From CAYURH01 sp964447105 (GTDB lineage Bacteria; Patescibacteriota; Saccharimonadia; Saccharimonadales; EFPC-124), in NCBI GenBank assembly GCA_964447105.1, contig CAYURH010000002.1, positions 1-64,000 on the forward strand: a stretch of 64,000 nucleotides of DNA, written 5' to 3'. Positions 25,245 through 33,952 of this stretch are shown piece by piece. The notes beneath the pieces were generated by a model. That model saw only the letters and a list, made by a program, of their open reading frames with translations. It searched no databases and was not told the origin of the DNA. How positions within the stretch are numbered: the first letter of the stretch is position 1; the number at the start of each line of letters is the position of its first letter. The position numbers were made by a program, and so were the translations under genes.

Positions 25245-26336
25245 ATGGCCAAAAAAAGCCAAAAACTCGACCAAGCCAAACACTACCACGTACGCGCCAA
25301 AGATCGTGAATATTTTACATCCAACCTCGCACTCTTGCTCAAAGCCTCTGTGGCAGTGGGGGACGGCCTGCAATCGCTCCGCGACGCTACCAAATCGCGC
25401 CCATTGCGACTGGCCATCGAACAAATGCAGCGCGATATCGATGAAGGCATGCCCCTATGGAAAGCGCTAGAGCGCAGTCGTATTGTATCCAACCAAACAC
25501 TTGCGCTCGTCCACCTTGGGGAAGAATCGGGCAACTTGGCCGAAAACCTGCACGTCGCCGCCCTGCAAGAAGAAAAGCAGCATATGTTCCGCGCCAAAGT
25601 GCGCTCGGCACTGTTGTACCCAGTGTTTGTGCTATCGCTCACGGTGATTGTGGGGTTGGGCGTGGCGTGGTTCCTGTTGCCGCGTATGGCCGAAACATTT
25701 ACGCATCTGGGTGTGGCGTTGCCGCTGATCTCGGTGATATTTATCAATTTTGGATTGTTTCTGCAAAGCGACGGATGGTGGGCAGTCCCCGTGGCGATAG
25801 GTATCATTGGCGTGCTGGGCTATATTTTGTTTGCCGCACCCAAAACCAAAGGGATCGGTCAGCAACTACTGTTCCACGTGCCAGGTGTATCGAGGTTGTT
25901 GCATGAGATAGAGATTGCCCGATTCGGATATTTGTTTGGCACATTGCTCGATGCTGGGCTGAACGTGACGGACGCTTTGAGACTATTGCATGACGCCACG
26001 AGCTCGGCGGCCTACCAAAAATTCTACCTGCATTTAGCGAGCGGTCTGGAAGAAGGTTATAGCTTCCGCGTCAGCTTGCCAGCCTACAAAAACGCCGCCA
26101 AACTCATACCGCCCGCCGTGCAGCAAATGGTGATTGCCGGGGAGCGGTCGGGCGCCCTGCCTGAAACATTGCAAAACGTGGGCGAAATCTACGAAGAAAA
26201 AGCCGACATTTCCACGCAAAACCTCGAAGCCATATTAGAACCGATACTCCTCGTGATCGTCTGGCTAGGTGTGTTGGGCGTCGCAGTCGCCGTGATTTTG
26301 CCGATCTATAGCTTGGTTGGCGGGCTGGGGACGTAG
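25245..26336 (+). CDS. pilC: Type IV pilus inner-membrane platform protein PilC
   Basis: 363-residue GspF/PilC platform protein. It has two repeats of the T2SSF domain, each a cytosolic helical bundle (residues about 15-130 and 215-330), and three membrane helices near 135-155, 180-200 and 335-358. Landmarks are LALVHLGEESGNLAENL in the first domain and MVIAGERSGALPETL in the second, the typical E-SG signature. It lies between pilB and the pilin genes as in T4P operons elsewhere. Confidence 0.94.
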   Translation: MAKKSQKLDQAKHYHVRAKDREYFTSNLALLLKASVAVGDGLQSLRDATKSRPLRLAIEQMQRDIDEGMPLWKALERSRIVSNQTLALVHLGEESGNLAENLHVAALQEEKQHMFRAKVRSALLYPVFVLSLTVIVGLGVAWFLLPRMAETFTHLGVALPLISVIFINFGLFLQSDGWWAVPVAIGIIGVLGYILFAAPKTKGIGQQLLFHVPGVSRLLHEIEIARFGYLFGTLLDAGLNVTDALRLLHDATSSAAYQKFYLHLASGLEEGYSFRVSLPAYKNAAKLIPPAVQQMVIAGERSGALPETLQNVGEIYEEKADISTQNLEAILEPILLVIVWLGVLGVAVAVILPIYSLVGGLGT

Positions 26337-26340
26337 CATC

Positions 26341-26778
26341 ATGCAGCGCCAGCGCGGCTTTAGCTTGGTGGAGATGCTTTTGTCGGTAAGTATCATTGCC
26401 ATGCTTGTGGGCATCACGGCGCCACTCTACGTGGGGTTTGTGGCGCGCAATGATTTGGACATAGCCGCGCAAAATGCAGCCGGCGCATTGCGCCGCGCCC
26501 AGACGTTTGCCCGTGGCCAAAACGGTGACAGCCAGTGGGGCGTCGCCATTGCATCAAGCCAAATCGTACTCTACAAAGGCACCAGCTACGCCGCCCGCGA
26601 CACCACATATGACGAAGCTATAAGTATCCCCAGCAGTATTACCCCCAGCGGGCTAACCGAAGTTAATTTCGCCAAACTCAGCGCCACGCCCAGCACTACT
26701 GGCAGCATTACTCTTACCTCGACTACAACTAAAGTAAGAACGGTGACTATCAATGCCAAGGGCATGGTCGACTATTAA
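26341..26778 (+). CDS. Minor type IV prepilin (GspH/FimT-like)
   Basis: 145 residues. The leader MQRQRG is followed by the processed N-terminus FSLVEMLLSVSIIAMLVG, with Glu5 and a long hydrophobic helix. The globular part is beta-rich and resembles pseudopilin H/FimT proteins. The ATG directly before the basic leader is chosen; a longer in-frame start lies inside pilC. Its end overlaps the next gene by 26 nt, implying coupled translation of the minor pilin set. Confidence 0.85.
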   Translation: MQRQRGFSLVEMLLSVSIIAMLVGITAPLYVGFVARNDLDIAAQNAAGALRRAQTFARGQNGDSQWGVAIASSQIVLYKGTSYAARDTTYDEAISIPSSITPSGLTEVNFAKLSATPSTTGSITLTSTTTKVRTVTINAKGMVDY

Positions 26779-28450
26779 CCGTCAGGCTGGGTTTTCGCCC
26801 GTCGAGATACTGCTCGCAGCCACCGTATTTGGCATGCTGGTTACTGCGCTCATGGGTGCGATTATTTTTGCCAGATCATCTACGGCCACAGCCGGCGAAC
26901 GTGAACGAGCCAACATGATTGCCGAAGAAGGCTTGGAAGCCGTGCGTAACATCCGCGATAGCTCGTTTAGCAGCGTCACAGGCACGTTTGGTTTGGCCAA
27001 AGCGGGCAATATTTGGACTATATCCGGCACGTCCGACACCACGGGCATCTTTACCCGCCAAATAGTAGTGACGGCGGTTGATAGCGTACGCAAAAACATC
27101 GTCGTTACCGTTACCTGGCCGCAAGCCGCACTCACCAACCAGGTAGTGGTAACTGGCCGTTACACCAACTGGCAAGCATCGATCGCACCGACAGTGACCC
27201 CTGGCCCCATCATGATGGCTTATTCCAAAACCACCACTATACCGTATTACCGCATCTGGAATAGCACTACCTCTACGTGGGGCGCTGAGGCAGCGGCACA
27301 AACTGTGGTAGGCAACATCAACTACATCGTGCTCAAAAGCTCTCGCACGCGCAACGAAGCTATCATGGGCGTCCAGACATCCACTGGCGCTATCTACATC
27401 CAGACTTGGAACGGCACAACGTGGAGTAACCTAACACAGGTGGGCACCGGCACCACCACTACGCGCAGTTTCGACCTGGCTTACCAGAAAAACAGCGACA
27501 ATGCACTTATCGTGTACAGCCCTACGTCGAGCTCGGCCGATTTTGCATATCGCACATGGAATGGCACGACGCTCAGTAGTGCAACCACCATCACTGATCC
27601 GCCCAGCACGGGCGTTATCAACTGGATAGAAATGAAACAAAACCCACTCAGCGCGAGCAACGACATCGCCATGATGATGATGGACGCGAGCACCGCTGTG
27701 TACGGTATGATCTGGACCGGAAGCGGCTGGAACAATATGGGTGTCACGGGCGTCTGGGATTCCACCGGTACTGCCGCCGCCAAAAAAGGCATCGATGTCG
27801 ACTACGAGCAGCTCACTGGTCGCGCCATGTTCCTATGGGGCGATTCGACCGCCACTGACCAGTATTACCGCATCTGGGATGGTGCCACATTGGCGGCGGC
27901 TACACTGCTCGACATCCCGGCCGAAGGTGGCGCATCAGAGTGGGTGCAGTTGGCGGCACGGCCGAATTCTAACGAAATCATGCTAGGCGTACAAGACTCC
28001 GCCACCAACCTAAACACGCGTAAATGGTCGGGGAGCGCATGGGACACGGCAACGCAACACGCCGAGCACGATGCTTCGCTCGAAAACGCGCTATCGCGCA
28101 ACTTTGACATTGTATGGGAGACGGCTACTGCCAACGCCGGCAAGGCCTGGCTGCTTTGGGGCGATGGCGCTACGGTCACTCAGCGACAGTGGTCGGGTAC
28201 AGCTTGGGGGACGGCCACCGTGATGAGCGGTAGTGACGACACATCATTTATCCGATTGCGTGCCGACGCAGCGTCAGGCGCGGTGTTCGCCGGTATTTAC
28301 CAAAACATCACCTCTGCGGCTGGTGCTCGAGATATTGGTGAACGCCACCTCACAGGAGGCGGCGCCACGTGGACCGCCAAAACGGTCATGTGGGCCGGCT
28401 CGACAACCGCTGAACCGGTAACATTTAAGATAGATATTGCCACGCCATGA
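26753..28450 (+). CDS. Minor prepilin fused to eight Trp-centred repeats (predicted propeller)
   Basis: 565 residues. The prepilin start is atypical: RQAG then FSPVEILLAATVFGMLV, with Glu5 kept and Pro3 unusual. A PilV-like segment to about residue 150 is followed by eight repeats whose centres are IWNSTTSTW (168), TWNGTTWSN (217), TWNGTTLSS (268), IWTGSGWNN (320), IWDGATLAA (374), KWSGSAWDT (424), QWSGTAWGT (479) and HLTGGGATW (532), spaced 49-55 residues. Each looks like a beta-blade, so an eight-bladed propeller carried on a minor pilin is plausible, and a tip adhesin is the natural reading. This is inference from the repeat pattern. Confidence 0.85.
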   Translation: MPRAWSTINRQAGFSPVEILLAATVFGMLVTALMGAIIFARSSTATAGERERANMIAEEGLEAVRNIRDSSFSSVTGTFGLAKAGNIWTISGTSDTTGIFTRQIVVTAVDSVRKNIVVTVTWPQAALTNQVVVTGRYTNWQASIAPTVTPGPIMMAYSKTTTIPYYRIWNSTTSTWGAEAAAQTVVGNINYIVLKSSRTRNEAIMGVQTSTGAIYIQTWNGTTWSNLTQVGTGTTTTRSFDLAYQKNSDNALIVYSPTSSSADFAYRTWNGTTLSSATTITDPPSTGVINWIEMKQNPLSASNDIAMMMMDASTAVYGMIWTGSGWNNMGVTGVWDSTGTAAAKKGIDVDYEQLTGRAMFLWGDSTATDQYYRIWDGATLAAATLLDIPAEGGASEWVQLAARPNSNEIMLGVQDSATNLNTRKWSGSAWDTATQHAEHDASLENALSRNFDIVWETATANAGKAWLLWGDGATVTQRQWSGTAWGTATVMSGSDDTSFIRLRADAASGAVFAGIYQNITSAAGARDIGERHLTGGGATWTAKTVMWAGSTTAEPVTFKIDIATP

Positions 28451-28968
28451 ACAGCCCTGTAGCCCACACCCACCAAAGCGGTTTCACACTCATCGAGTTG
28501 CTCATGTACACACTCATTGTAGGCACACTGCTCACAGGCATAAGCGTCTTCTTCGGCATGGCCGCTGACGCGCGTATCAAAAACCAAAGCGTCGCCGAAG
28601 TCGACCAACAGGGGTTGTTTGCTATGGAGTACATGACCGGCACTATCCGCAACGCCAGTAGTATTACATCGCCAGCGCTGGGTGCGAGTGGCGCCAGCCT
28701 TACGTTAGTGGTACCTACCGGGTCTCTGAGCCCTACCATTTTTGACCTAAGCAGCAACGTCCTCCGCGTCAAAGAAGGCGCAGCCGCAGTGGTGCCACTC
28801 ACCAGTGGTGACGTGCAGATCACCAGCCTGACATTCAACAATTTGTCGCGTAGCAGCACGCTAGAGGTGGTGCAGATTATTATGACAATCGCCCACACCA
28901 ATACTGCCGGTCGCAACGAATATGATTATCAAAAAACATTCACCACATCGGTAACATTACGGCAATGA
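28447..28968 (+). CDS. Minor prepilin, PilW/GspJ-like
   Basis: 173 residues. The leader ends QSG and the mature protein begins FTLIELLMYTLIVGTLLTG with Glu5. The head is beta-rich with TGTIRNASSITSP, a sequence region often seen in PilW-like minor pilins. Start overlaps the stop of the repeat-bearing pilin by 4 nt (ATGA), so the two are co-translated. It probably belongs to the tip-initiating complex. Confidence 0.85.
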   Translation: MNSPVAHTHQSGFTLIELLMYTLIVGTLLTGISVFFGMAADARIKNQSVAEVDQQGLFAMEYMTGTIRNASSITSPALGASGASLTLVVPTGSLSPTIFDLSSNVLRVKEGAAAVVPLTSGDVQITSLTFNNLSRSSTLEVVQIIMTIAHTNTAGRNEYDYQKTFTTSVTLRQ

Positions 28969-29360
28969 TAGGGTATAGAAACGATTCCGGTTACGTGGCG
29001 CTTCTCTCAGTTCTGATTGTCGGCGCTGTGGCGCTGGCGATAGGCGTGGCTATGCTGGTGAGCGGCACCGACAGCCAACGTGAAGTATTGGTCGCCCAGC
29101 AGAGCACACAAGCGCGGAACTTAGCAACCGCCTGTGGCGAAGAGGGCCTGCAACAAATTCACGACAACACTGCTTTCACCGGCACCAACAACATAACGCT
29201 CGGTCAAGGTACGTGTACATACACCGTTGCCAACACCGGCGCATCGACACGCACGGTTGATGCCACAGGTACAGTAAATGGTGTTGTAAGACGCATAAAA
29301 ATCTATGTTACAATTAACGTATCAAGCTTAAGTATTACATCCTGGCAAGATGTACTCTAA
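28965..29360 (+). CDS. Minor prepilin-like protein, PilX/GspK-like
   Basis: 131 residues. The N-terminal hydrophobic helix starts after SG (YVALLSVLIVGAVALAIGVAM) and lacks Glu5, as GspK/PilX types often do. The head contains two cysteines that may pair (ATACGEEGLQQ and GTCTYTV). It overlaps the previous gene by 4 nt and is the last of the tightly coupled minor pilin genes. Function as a pilus tip component is inferred from position. Confidence 0.78.
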   Translation: MIGYRNDSGYVALLSVLIVGAVALAIGVAMLVSGTDSQREVLVAQQSTQARNLATACGEEGLQQIHDNTAFTGTNNITLGQGTCTYTVANTGASTRTVDATGTVNGVVRRIKIYVTINVSSLSITSWQDVL

Positions 29361-29388
29361 GTGTTAATACTAAATAAAGGGTGAGCAT

Positions 29389-29853
29389 ATGCAATTAGCA
29401 CAAAATATTAAAAAACAAGCGGGCTTCACACTACTCGAAGTCCTATTAGTGGTAGCAATCATAGCTATCTTGGCGGGCATCGTAATCATTGCCATCAATC
29501 CTACCAAGCAATTAGGCGACTCACGCAACTCTCAACGGTCGGCGGATGTGACGACCATACTGAATGCGATCTACCAATATTCACTCGACAACAACGGTAC
29601 CCTCCCTGGCAGCATCACTACCACAGCAACTGAGATCTGTGCCACCGGCGCCCCAAGTTGCACCAGCTTGATCGACCTCACCGTGCTAACCACGGCTGAA
29701 AAATATCTCACATCGGTTCCCAAAGACCCACAGTGCAGTAGCGTCTGCGCCACCAACGGTACAGGTTACAAAGTTTTGAAGACCGCCAATAGCCGCATTA
29801 CCGTAAACGCACCATACGCCGAGCAAAGCAAAACAATTTCAGTAACCCGCTAA
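29389..29853 (+). CDS. pilA: Type IV major pilin A
   Basis: 154 residues. Leader ending KKQAG, then FTLLEVLLVVAIIAILAG, the canonical pilin N-terminus with Glu5. The C-terminal head has four cysteines (EICATG, SCTSL, QCSSVCAT), likely forming disulfides. A second gene at 31345 encodes a protein identical over the first about 60 mature residues, apart from scattered changes, and diverging in the head. GGGTGAG precedes the ATG, so this gene is leadered and probably strongly translated. Confidence 0.92.
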   Translation: MQLAQNIKKQAGFTLLEVLLVVAIIAILAGIVIIAINPTKQLGDSRNSQRSADVTTILNAIYQYSLDNNGTLPGSITTTATEICATGAPSCTSLIDLTVLTTAEKYLTSVPKDPQCSSVCATNGTGYKVLKTANSRITVNAPYAEQSKTISVTR

Positions 29854-29868
29854 ACAAGGGCCTCTTCT

Positions 29869-30030
29869 ATGGCAACTCGCAAAAAAACTGCGACGAAATC
29901 ACGGGGCCGCACAAAGACCCTCCTATCCTCAGAGACACCGCTCGCGCGAACACTCACATACATCTTCACACTCCTCTGTTTTGTGTTCCTGGCTCTGGCA
30001 TACATCAATTACATGATGCCTGGCATGTAG
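29869..30030 (+). CDS. 53-residue basic single-pass membrane protein
   Basis: A short gene 15 nt after the pilin stop. The N-terminus is very basic (RKKTATKSRGRTK), then one helix at about residues 29-49 (IFTLLCFVFLALAYINYMM). It has an ACAAGGGCC stretch upstream as a weak ribosome site. It could be a pilus accessory or an unrelated small membrane protein; no family was recognised. Confidence 0.55.
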   Translation: MATRKKTATKSRGRTKTLLSSETPLARTLTYIFTLLCFVFLALAYINYMMPGM

Positions 30031-30070
30031 CTAGACACCCGCAGCTAGGTCTGGTAGCCTAAAAGGCAAC

Positions 30071-31156
30071 ATGAAGAAGCGCATCGGGATTCTCAACAGC
30101 GGCGGCGACTGCGCCGGGCTCAATGCCGTAATATCGAGCATCGTCAAAACTGGCATGCCTATGGGGTATGAATTCATCGGGTTCGAGCGGGGCTGGGAAG
30201 GCCTACTCGACCCGATGACGTATATCGACCTCACTCCCGAACGCATTCGCGGCATTTCTCACCTGGGCGGTACTTTTTTGCGCACCGCCAACAAAGGGCG
30301 CTTCGCAGGCAAAGTAGGCTCCGGCGACATGAGCCGCATCGACCCCGACATCTTGGCCATGGCCAAACGCAATGCCGATTCGTTGGGGTTGAGCGGTCTT
30401 ATCGTTATAGGCGGCGATGGCACGCTAAGCGCCGCCACGCAGTTAGCTGATTACGGGTTACGACTCGTGGGCGTGCCCAAAACCATCGACAACGATCTAG
30501 GTGCTACCGACAAAACGTTCGGTTTTTCGACCGCAGTCCAGGTAGCGGTGGACGCGCTCGACAAAATCCACACAACAGCCACATCACACGACCGTACATT
30601 TTTTGTGGAATGCATGGGGCGGCATGCGGGTTGGATTTCGTTGTTTGCCGGATTTGCGGCCAGCGCTAATGCCGTGCTCCTACCAGAATTCGACATTGAC
30701 CTGGATGATTTTGTGGATTATCTTTTGCTGCGACGCCATGCCGGTAAAACATCGTCCATCGTAGTGGTGGCCGAGGGTATCAGCTTGCCCAATAAAGGCG
30801 TCAGCCAAAAACGCGGTGCAAATTCTAGCGAAATTATATTAGGTGGCGCCAGCGAACAACTCATGTACGCTATCGAAGAAAAAGCCCCGGGCGAGCTCGA
30901 AATGCGCAATGTTGTGCTGGGTCATACGCAGCGCGGTGGCAGCCCAGTGGCCCAAGACCGCATATTGGCCAAACGTTACGGCGTGGAGGCTATGCTCGCT
31001 TATGATCGCGGTGAATCCAATGTAATGGTAGCCAGCCGCAATAATCAAATGATCACTGTGCCCATTATGGAAGCAGTGGGTCAGCTCAAACTCGTGACTC
31101 GCGACACATTAGAGTACCAAGCTGCACGACGCACTGGTATGTATCTCAACGGCTAG
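30071..31156 (+). CDS. pfkA: 6-phosphofructokinase, G/K signature
   Basis: Phosphorylates fructose 6-phosphate, the committed step of glycolysis. 361 residues with GILNSGGDCAGLN at the phosphate-donor site, GGDGTLSAA, PKTIDNDLGATDKTFGF with the catalytic TIDND, and ECMGRHAGW. Donor preference: the Gly in GGDGT favours ATP over pyrophosphate, whereas Lys in PKTIDND is the residue seen in PPi enzymes and in actinobacterial ATP enzymes. I therefore expect an ATP enzyme of the actinobacterial-like group. The gene is placed between the two pilin copies, an odd location. Confidence 0.93.
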   Translation: MKKRIGILNSGGDCAGLNAVISSIVKTGMPMGYEFIGFERGWEGLLDPMTYIDLTPERIRGISHLGGTFLRTANKGRFAGKVGSGDMSRIDPDILAMAKRNADSLGLSGLIVIGGDGTLSAATQLADYGLRLVGVPKTIDNDLGATDKTFGFSTAVQVAVDALDKIHTTATSHDRTFFVECMGRHAGWISLFAGFAASANAVLLPEFDIDLDDFVDYLLLRRHAGKTSSIVVVAEGISLPNKGVSQKRGANSSEIILGGASEQLMYAIEEKAPGELEMRNVVLGHTQRGGSPVAQDRILAKRYGVEAMLAYDRGESNVMVASRNNQMITVPIMEAVGQLKLVTRDTLEYQAARRTGMYLNG

Positions 31157-31263
31157 TAGGCTTCTTCGGCCGGCCAGCTAGTGGATACAAAATTCCGCGC
31201 ACTTTTCATATCGCACCCCATATGCCGGCCATAGAGTTTTACACACATGTAACCATTTTTTGC

Positions 31264-31291
31264 TTGCCCACCATCCCGCTTATGCTACAAT
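31264..31291 (+). promoter_or_regulatory. Promoter of major pilin B
   Basis: TTGCCC (31264-31269), 16 nt, TACAAT (31286-31291) preceded by TGC. It gives a leader of about 47 nt. Confidence 0.6.
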
Positions 31292-31344
31292 TAGTGCATA
31301 AACTTAACAATCGCTTCACTGTAGGCGTTTAAAAGGGCTGGGAC

Positions 31345-31818
31345 ATGCAACTTCTCAAAAAAGTACATTCTTCACAGAAAGGCTTCACACTACTCGAAGT
31401 TCTGTTAGTGGTAGCGATCATAGCTATTTTGGCAGGTATTGTGATTATCGCTATCAATCCTACTAAGCAGTTGGGTGATTCGCGAAACTCACAGCGTTCG
31501 GCTGATGTGACGACCATATTGAATGCTGTGTATCAGTATTCGCTCGACAATAATGGTTCGCTACCGAGCACCATCACCGCAAGCGCTACCGAAATTTGTA
31601 ACACAACAGGCGCCGGCTGCGCATCGCCGACAGCTATCGACTTGGGCGTGCTGACGACCAGCGAAAAATACCTAACGTCGATTCCAAAAGACCCTCAGTG
31701 CCCGAGTGTCTGCATTGCTAACGGCGCCGGATACATGATTGTTAAAACTACCAACAACCGCGTGACCGTGAGTGCGCCAGATGCCGAACAAGGCAAAACT
31801 ATTTCAGTAACTCGATAA
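31345..31818 (+). CDS. pilA: Type IV major pilin B, paralogue of pilin A
   Basis: 157 residues, leader ending SSQKG and mature start FTLLEVLLVVAIIAILAG. The mature N-terminal half matches pilin A nearly residue for residue (NPTKQLGDSRNSQRSADVTT), while the head differs by substitutions and a small insertion around TGAGCASPTAI; all four cysteines are kept. The DNA of the two copies differs at many silent sites, so the duplication is old and the protein is conserved by selection. It has its own promoter and a strong terminator. Confidence 0.92.
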   Translation: MQLLKKVHSSQKGFTLLEVLLVVAIIAILAGIVIIAINPTKQLGDSRNSQRSADVTTILNAVYQYSLDNNGSLPSTITASATEICNTTGAGCASPTAIDLGVLTTSEKYLTSIPKDPQCPSVCIANGAGYMIVKTTNNRVTVSAPDAEQGKTISVTR

Positions 31819-31825
31819 CGCAATC

Positions 31826-31866
31826 ACACCAGAGCGAACAACATGGTCGCTCTGGTGTTTTGTTTT
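31826..31866 (+). terminator. Intrinsic terminator after pilin B
   Basis: ACACCAGAGCGA pairs with TCGCTCTGGTGT (12 bp, 9-nt loop), followed by TTTTGTTTT. It closes the pilus cluster. Confidence 0.92.
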
Positions 31867-32015
31867 AGCAAAATCTTAAAGAATATTAATTTTGTTAACA
31901 TTTGCTAAAAAATGCAAGTAGCGATATATTGAGACCACGCCCACAGGTCATCAAAAATCATCAGATCACTGACGATTATGTTGGTGTTTTTTTATACTCA
32001 AAAGGAGGAGTCGCG

Positions 32016-33839
32016 ATGTGCGGTATAGCAGGATTTATCGATTGGCAAGGTACCGAAGGTGCTGCGCCAATTATCAAAAAAATGACACAGACTCTCGCGC
32101 GTCGCGGGCCCGATGGCGCCGACACGTGGGTAGGGTCGTATGCCGCGTTCGGCCACCGCCGCCTGTCTATCATCGACCTGGCGGGCGGCGCACAGCCCAT
32201 GGTAGTGCTGGGCAAAAACGGCAAGCCACTCACACTCACATACAATGGGGAATTGTACAATTACCTCGATGTGCGCCGTAAGCTACGTTCGCGCGGGCAC
32301 CAGTTTGTCACCAATTCTGATACCGAAGTTATCTTGCGTGCGTATGACGAATGGGGGATCGATTGTGTGCATCACTTCACCGGTATATTCGCGTTCGGGC
32401 TGTGGGACGACGCCAAGCGTCAGTTGTTTATGGCCCGCGATCAGCTGGGTGTAAAGCCACTATATTACTACCAGACACCACGCGGCATCGTATTTGGTAG
32501 TGAAGAAAAAGCCCTCCTCACACACCCTGACGTACCGGCGGCACTAGACCACACAGGCCTCGCCGAGCTGTTTTGCATGGTACCCATGACCAACCCGGAT
32601 GGTGCGATATTCAAAGGCATGGGCCAGCTGCGACCCGGTCACCGGATGGTGGTAAACCAAAACAGCATGCGTAAATCGTGCTACTGGAAACTCGAAGCCG
32701 TGCCGCACACTGACAATGAAGCCACTACTGTGCAAAAACTACGCGAGCTGTTTGAAAAATCCATTGAGGGGCAGCTCATGTCTGATGTACCACTGGGCGC
32801 CATCCTATCTGGCGGCGTTGACTCTAGTGCTGTGGCTGCGGTGGCTGCCAAATTTTACCGCGATCAAGGCAAACAACTACCCACTTTCGATATCGACTAT
32901 GATTCTGCAAACACCAGCTACGCGGCATCCGCACTGCATGTCGACCGCGACGCGCCGTGGGCAAAAAAGGTAGCCGAATTTATCGGCACCAATCACTCCA
33001 CGCACTTTGTGGCCGTGCCCGATTTGTACGAAGCACAACAAACGGTGCTAGACGCATGGGGCCGGCCTACGTATTCGCCCGTAAATGTGTCGCTCCACCT
33101 CCTCTTTAAATATATCCGCTCCACCGGTGTACGCGTAGTGCTAGGTGGCGAAGGTGCCGACGAAGCAGTGGCCGGCTACCGCTGGTGGCGCGACCCAGAA
33201 GACGTGGATTACGATGGCTATCCCTGGCATCGCACCTACCGCGAAGCCAGCTACCTGTTGCGACCCGAACAACGCAAGCTGATCAACCCAGCAGCATACA
33301 TCCGCGATAGTTACACGGCAGCCGTAGCTGAAATCCCGGTGCTGGAAGGTGAGGACAAGCATGAGACTCGCATGCGCCGCATATCATGGCTCACGTATAT
33401 GTATTACCTCAATTTCCTCCTTCACAGGGTCGACCGCATGAGTATGGCCGCGGGCGTAGAAGCGCGCGTGCCATTCTGCGACCATCACTTCACCCAATAC
33501 GCCTGGAATATTCCATGGGATATGAAAAACACCGGCGGTATGGAAAAGGGCATCTTACGCAAAGCCGTCGAAGACCTATTGCCGCACGACGTAGCCTGGC
33601 GCCGCAAAAGCGGGTACCCCGTAGCGCAAATGGAAGAATACCAGCAAGCCATCTGGAATAGCATGCGGTTTTTGCTCACACGCGACGAGCCTCTGTGGAG
33701 CATAGTGGATCGCAAAGCGGTGCAGCGCATAATCGACGAAGAAGAGGGCAACATCGCCGAATGGACATGGCTCAACCACATCTCGTATCTGCTCGAAATG
33801 AATACGTGGTGGAAACAGTGGGATATCAAACTTCAATAG
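32016..33839 (+). CDS. asnB: Asparagine synthetase (glutamine-hydrolysing)
   Basis: 607 residues. The nucleophile Cys2 opens MCGIAGFIDW, so the start is the ATG behind AAAGGAGGAG rather than a longer frame. The glutaminase domain has RRLSIIDL, NGELYN and the DT of SDTEVILRAYDEWG; the synthetase domain has the PP-loop LSGGVDSSAVAAVA near residue 270 and GGEGADEAVAGY. Enzymes with this architecture make asparagine but also amidate glycans or peptidoglycan precursors. A sugar gene block follows on the same strand, so a glycan role is possible. Confidence 0.92.
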   Translation: MCGIAGFIDWQGTEGAAPIIKKMTQTLARRGPDGADTWVGSYAAFGHRRLSIIDLAGGAQPMVVLGKNGKPLTLTYNGELYNYLDVRRKLRSRGHQFVTNSDTEVILRAYDEWGIDCVHHFTGIFAFGLWDDAKRQLFMARDQLGVKPLYYYQTPRGIVFGSEEKALLTHPDVPAALDHTGLAELFCMVPMTNPDGAIFKGMGQLRPGHRMVVNQNSMRKSCYWKLEAVPHTDNEATTVQKLRELFEKSIEGQLMSDVPLGAILSGGVDSSAVAAVAAKFYRDQGKQLPTFDIDYDSANTSYAASALHVDRDAPWAKKVAEFIGTNHSTHFVAVPDLYEAQQTVLDAWGRPTYSPVNVSLHLLFKYIRSTGVRVVLGGEGADEAVAGYRWWRDPEDVDYDGYPWHRTYREASYLLRPEQRKLINPAAYIRDSYTAAVAEIPVLEGEDKHETRMRRISWLTYMYYLNFLLHRVDRMSMAAGVEARVPFCDHHFTQYAWNIPWDMKNTGGMEKGILRKAVEDLLPHDVAWRRKSGYPVAQMEEYQQAIWNSMRFLLTRDEPLWSIVDRKAVQRIIDEEEGNIAEWTWLNHISYLLEMNTWWKQWDIKLQ

Positions 33840-33952
33840 ACTCCTATTCGCTCACCAAACTTTCAAATCGTGCTCTGCCGTCAATTTGTTAAACATACTT
33901 TCAGGCCAACCCACATCATGGTACTATTACGTGAGCAAAATAATTACTAGAC

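Noticed and set aside
26753..28450. Frameshift or fusion error joining a pilin to an unrelated repeat gene
   Set aside because: The frame is continuous, repeat spacing is regular and the end overlaps the next pilin gene by 4 nt as in the rest of the operon.
29389..31818. Pilin duplication as an assembly artefact
   Set aside because: The two copies differ at many silent sites and in the head domain, so they are true paralogues.
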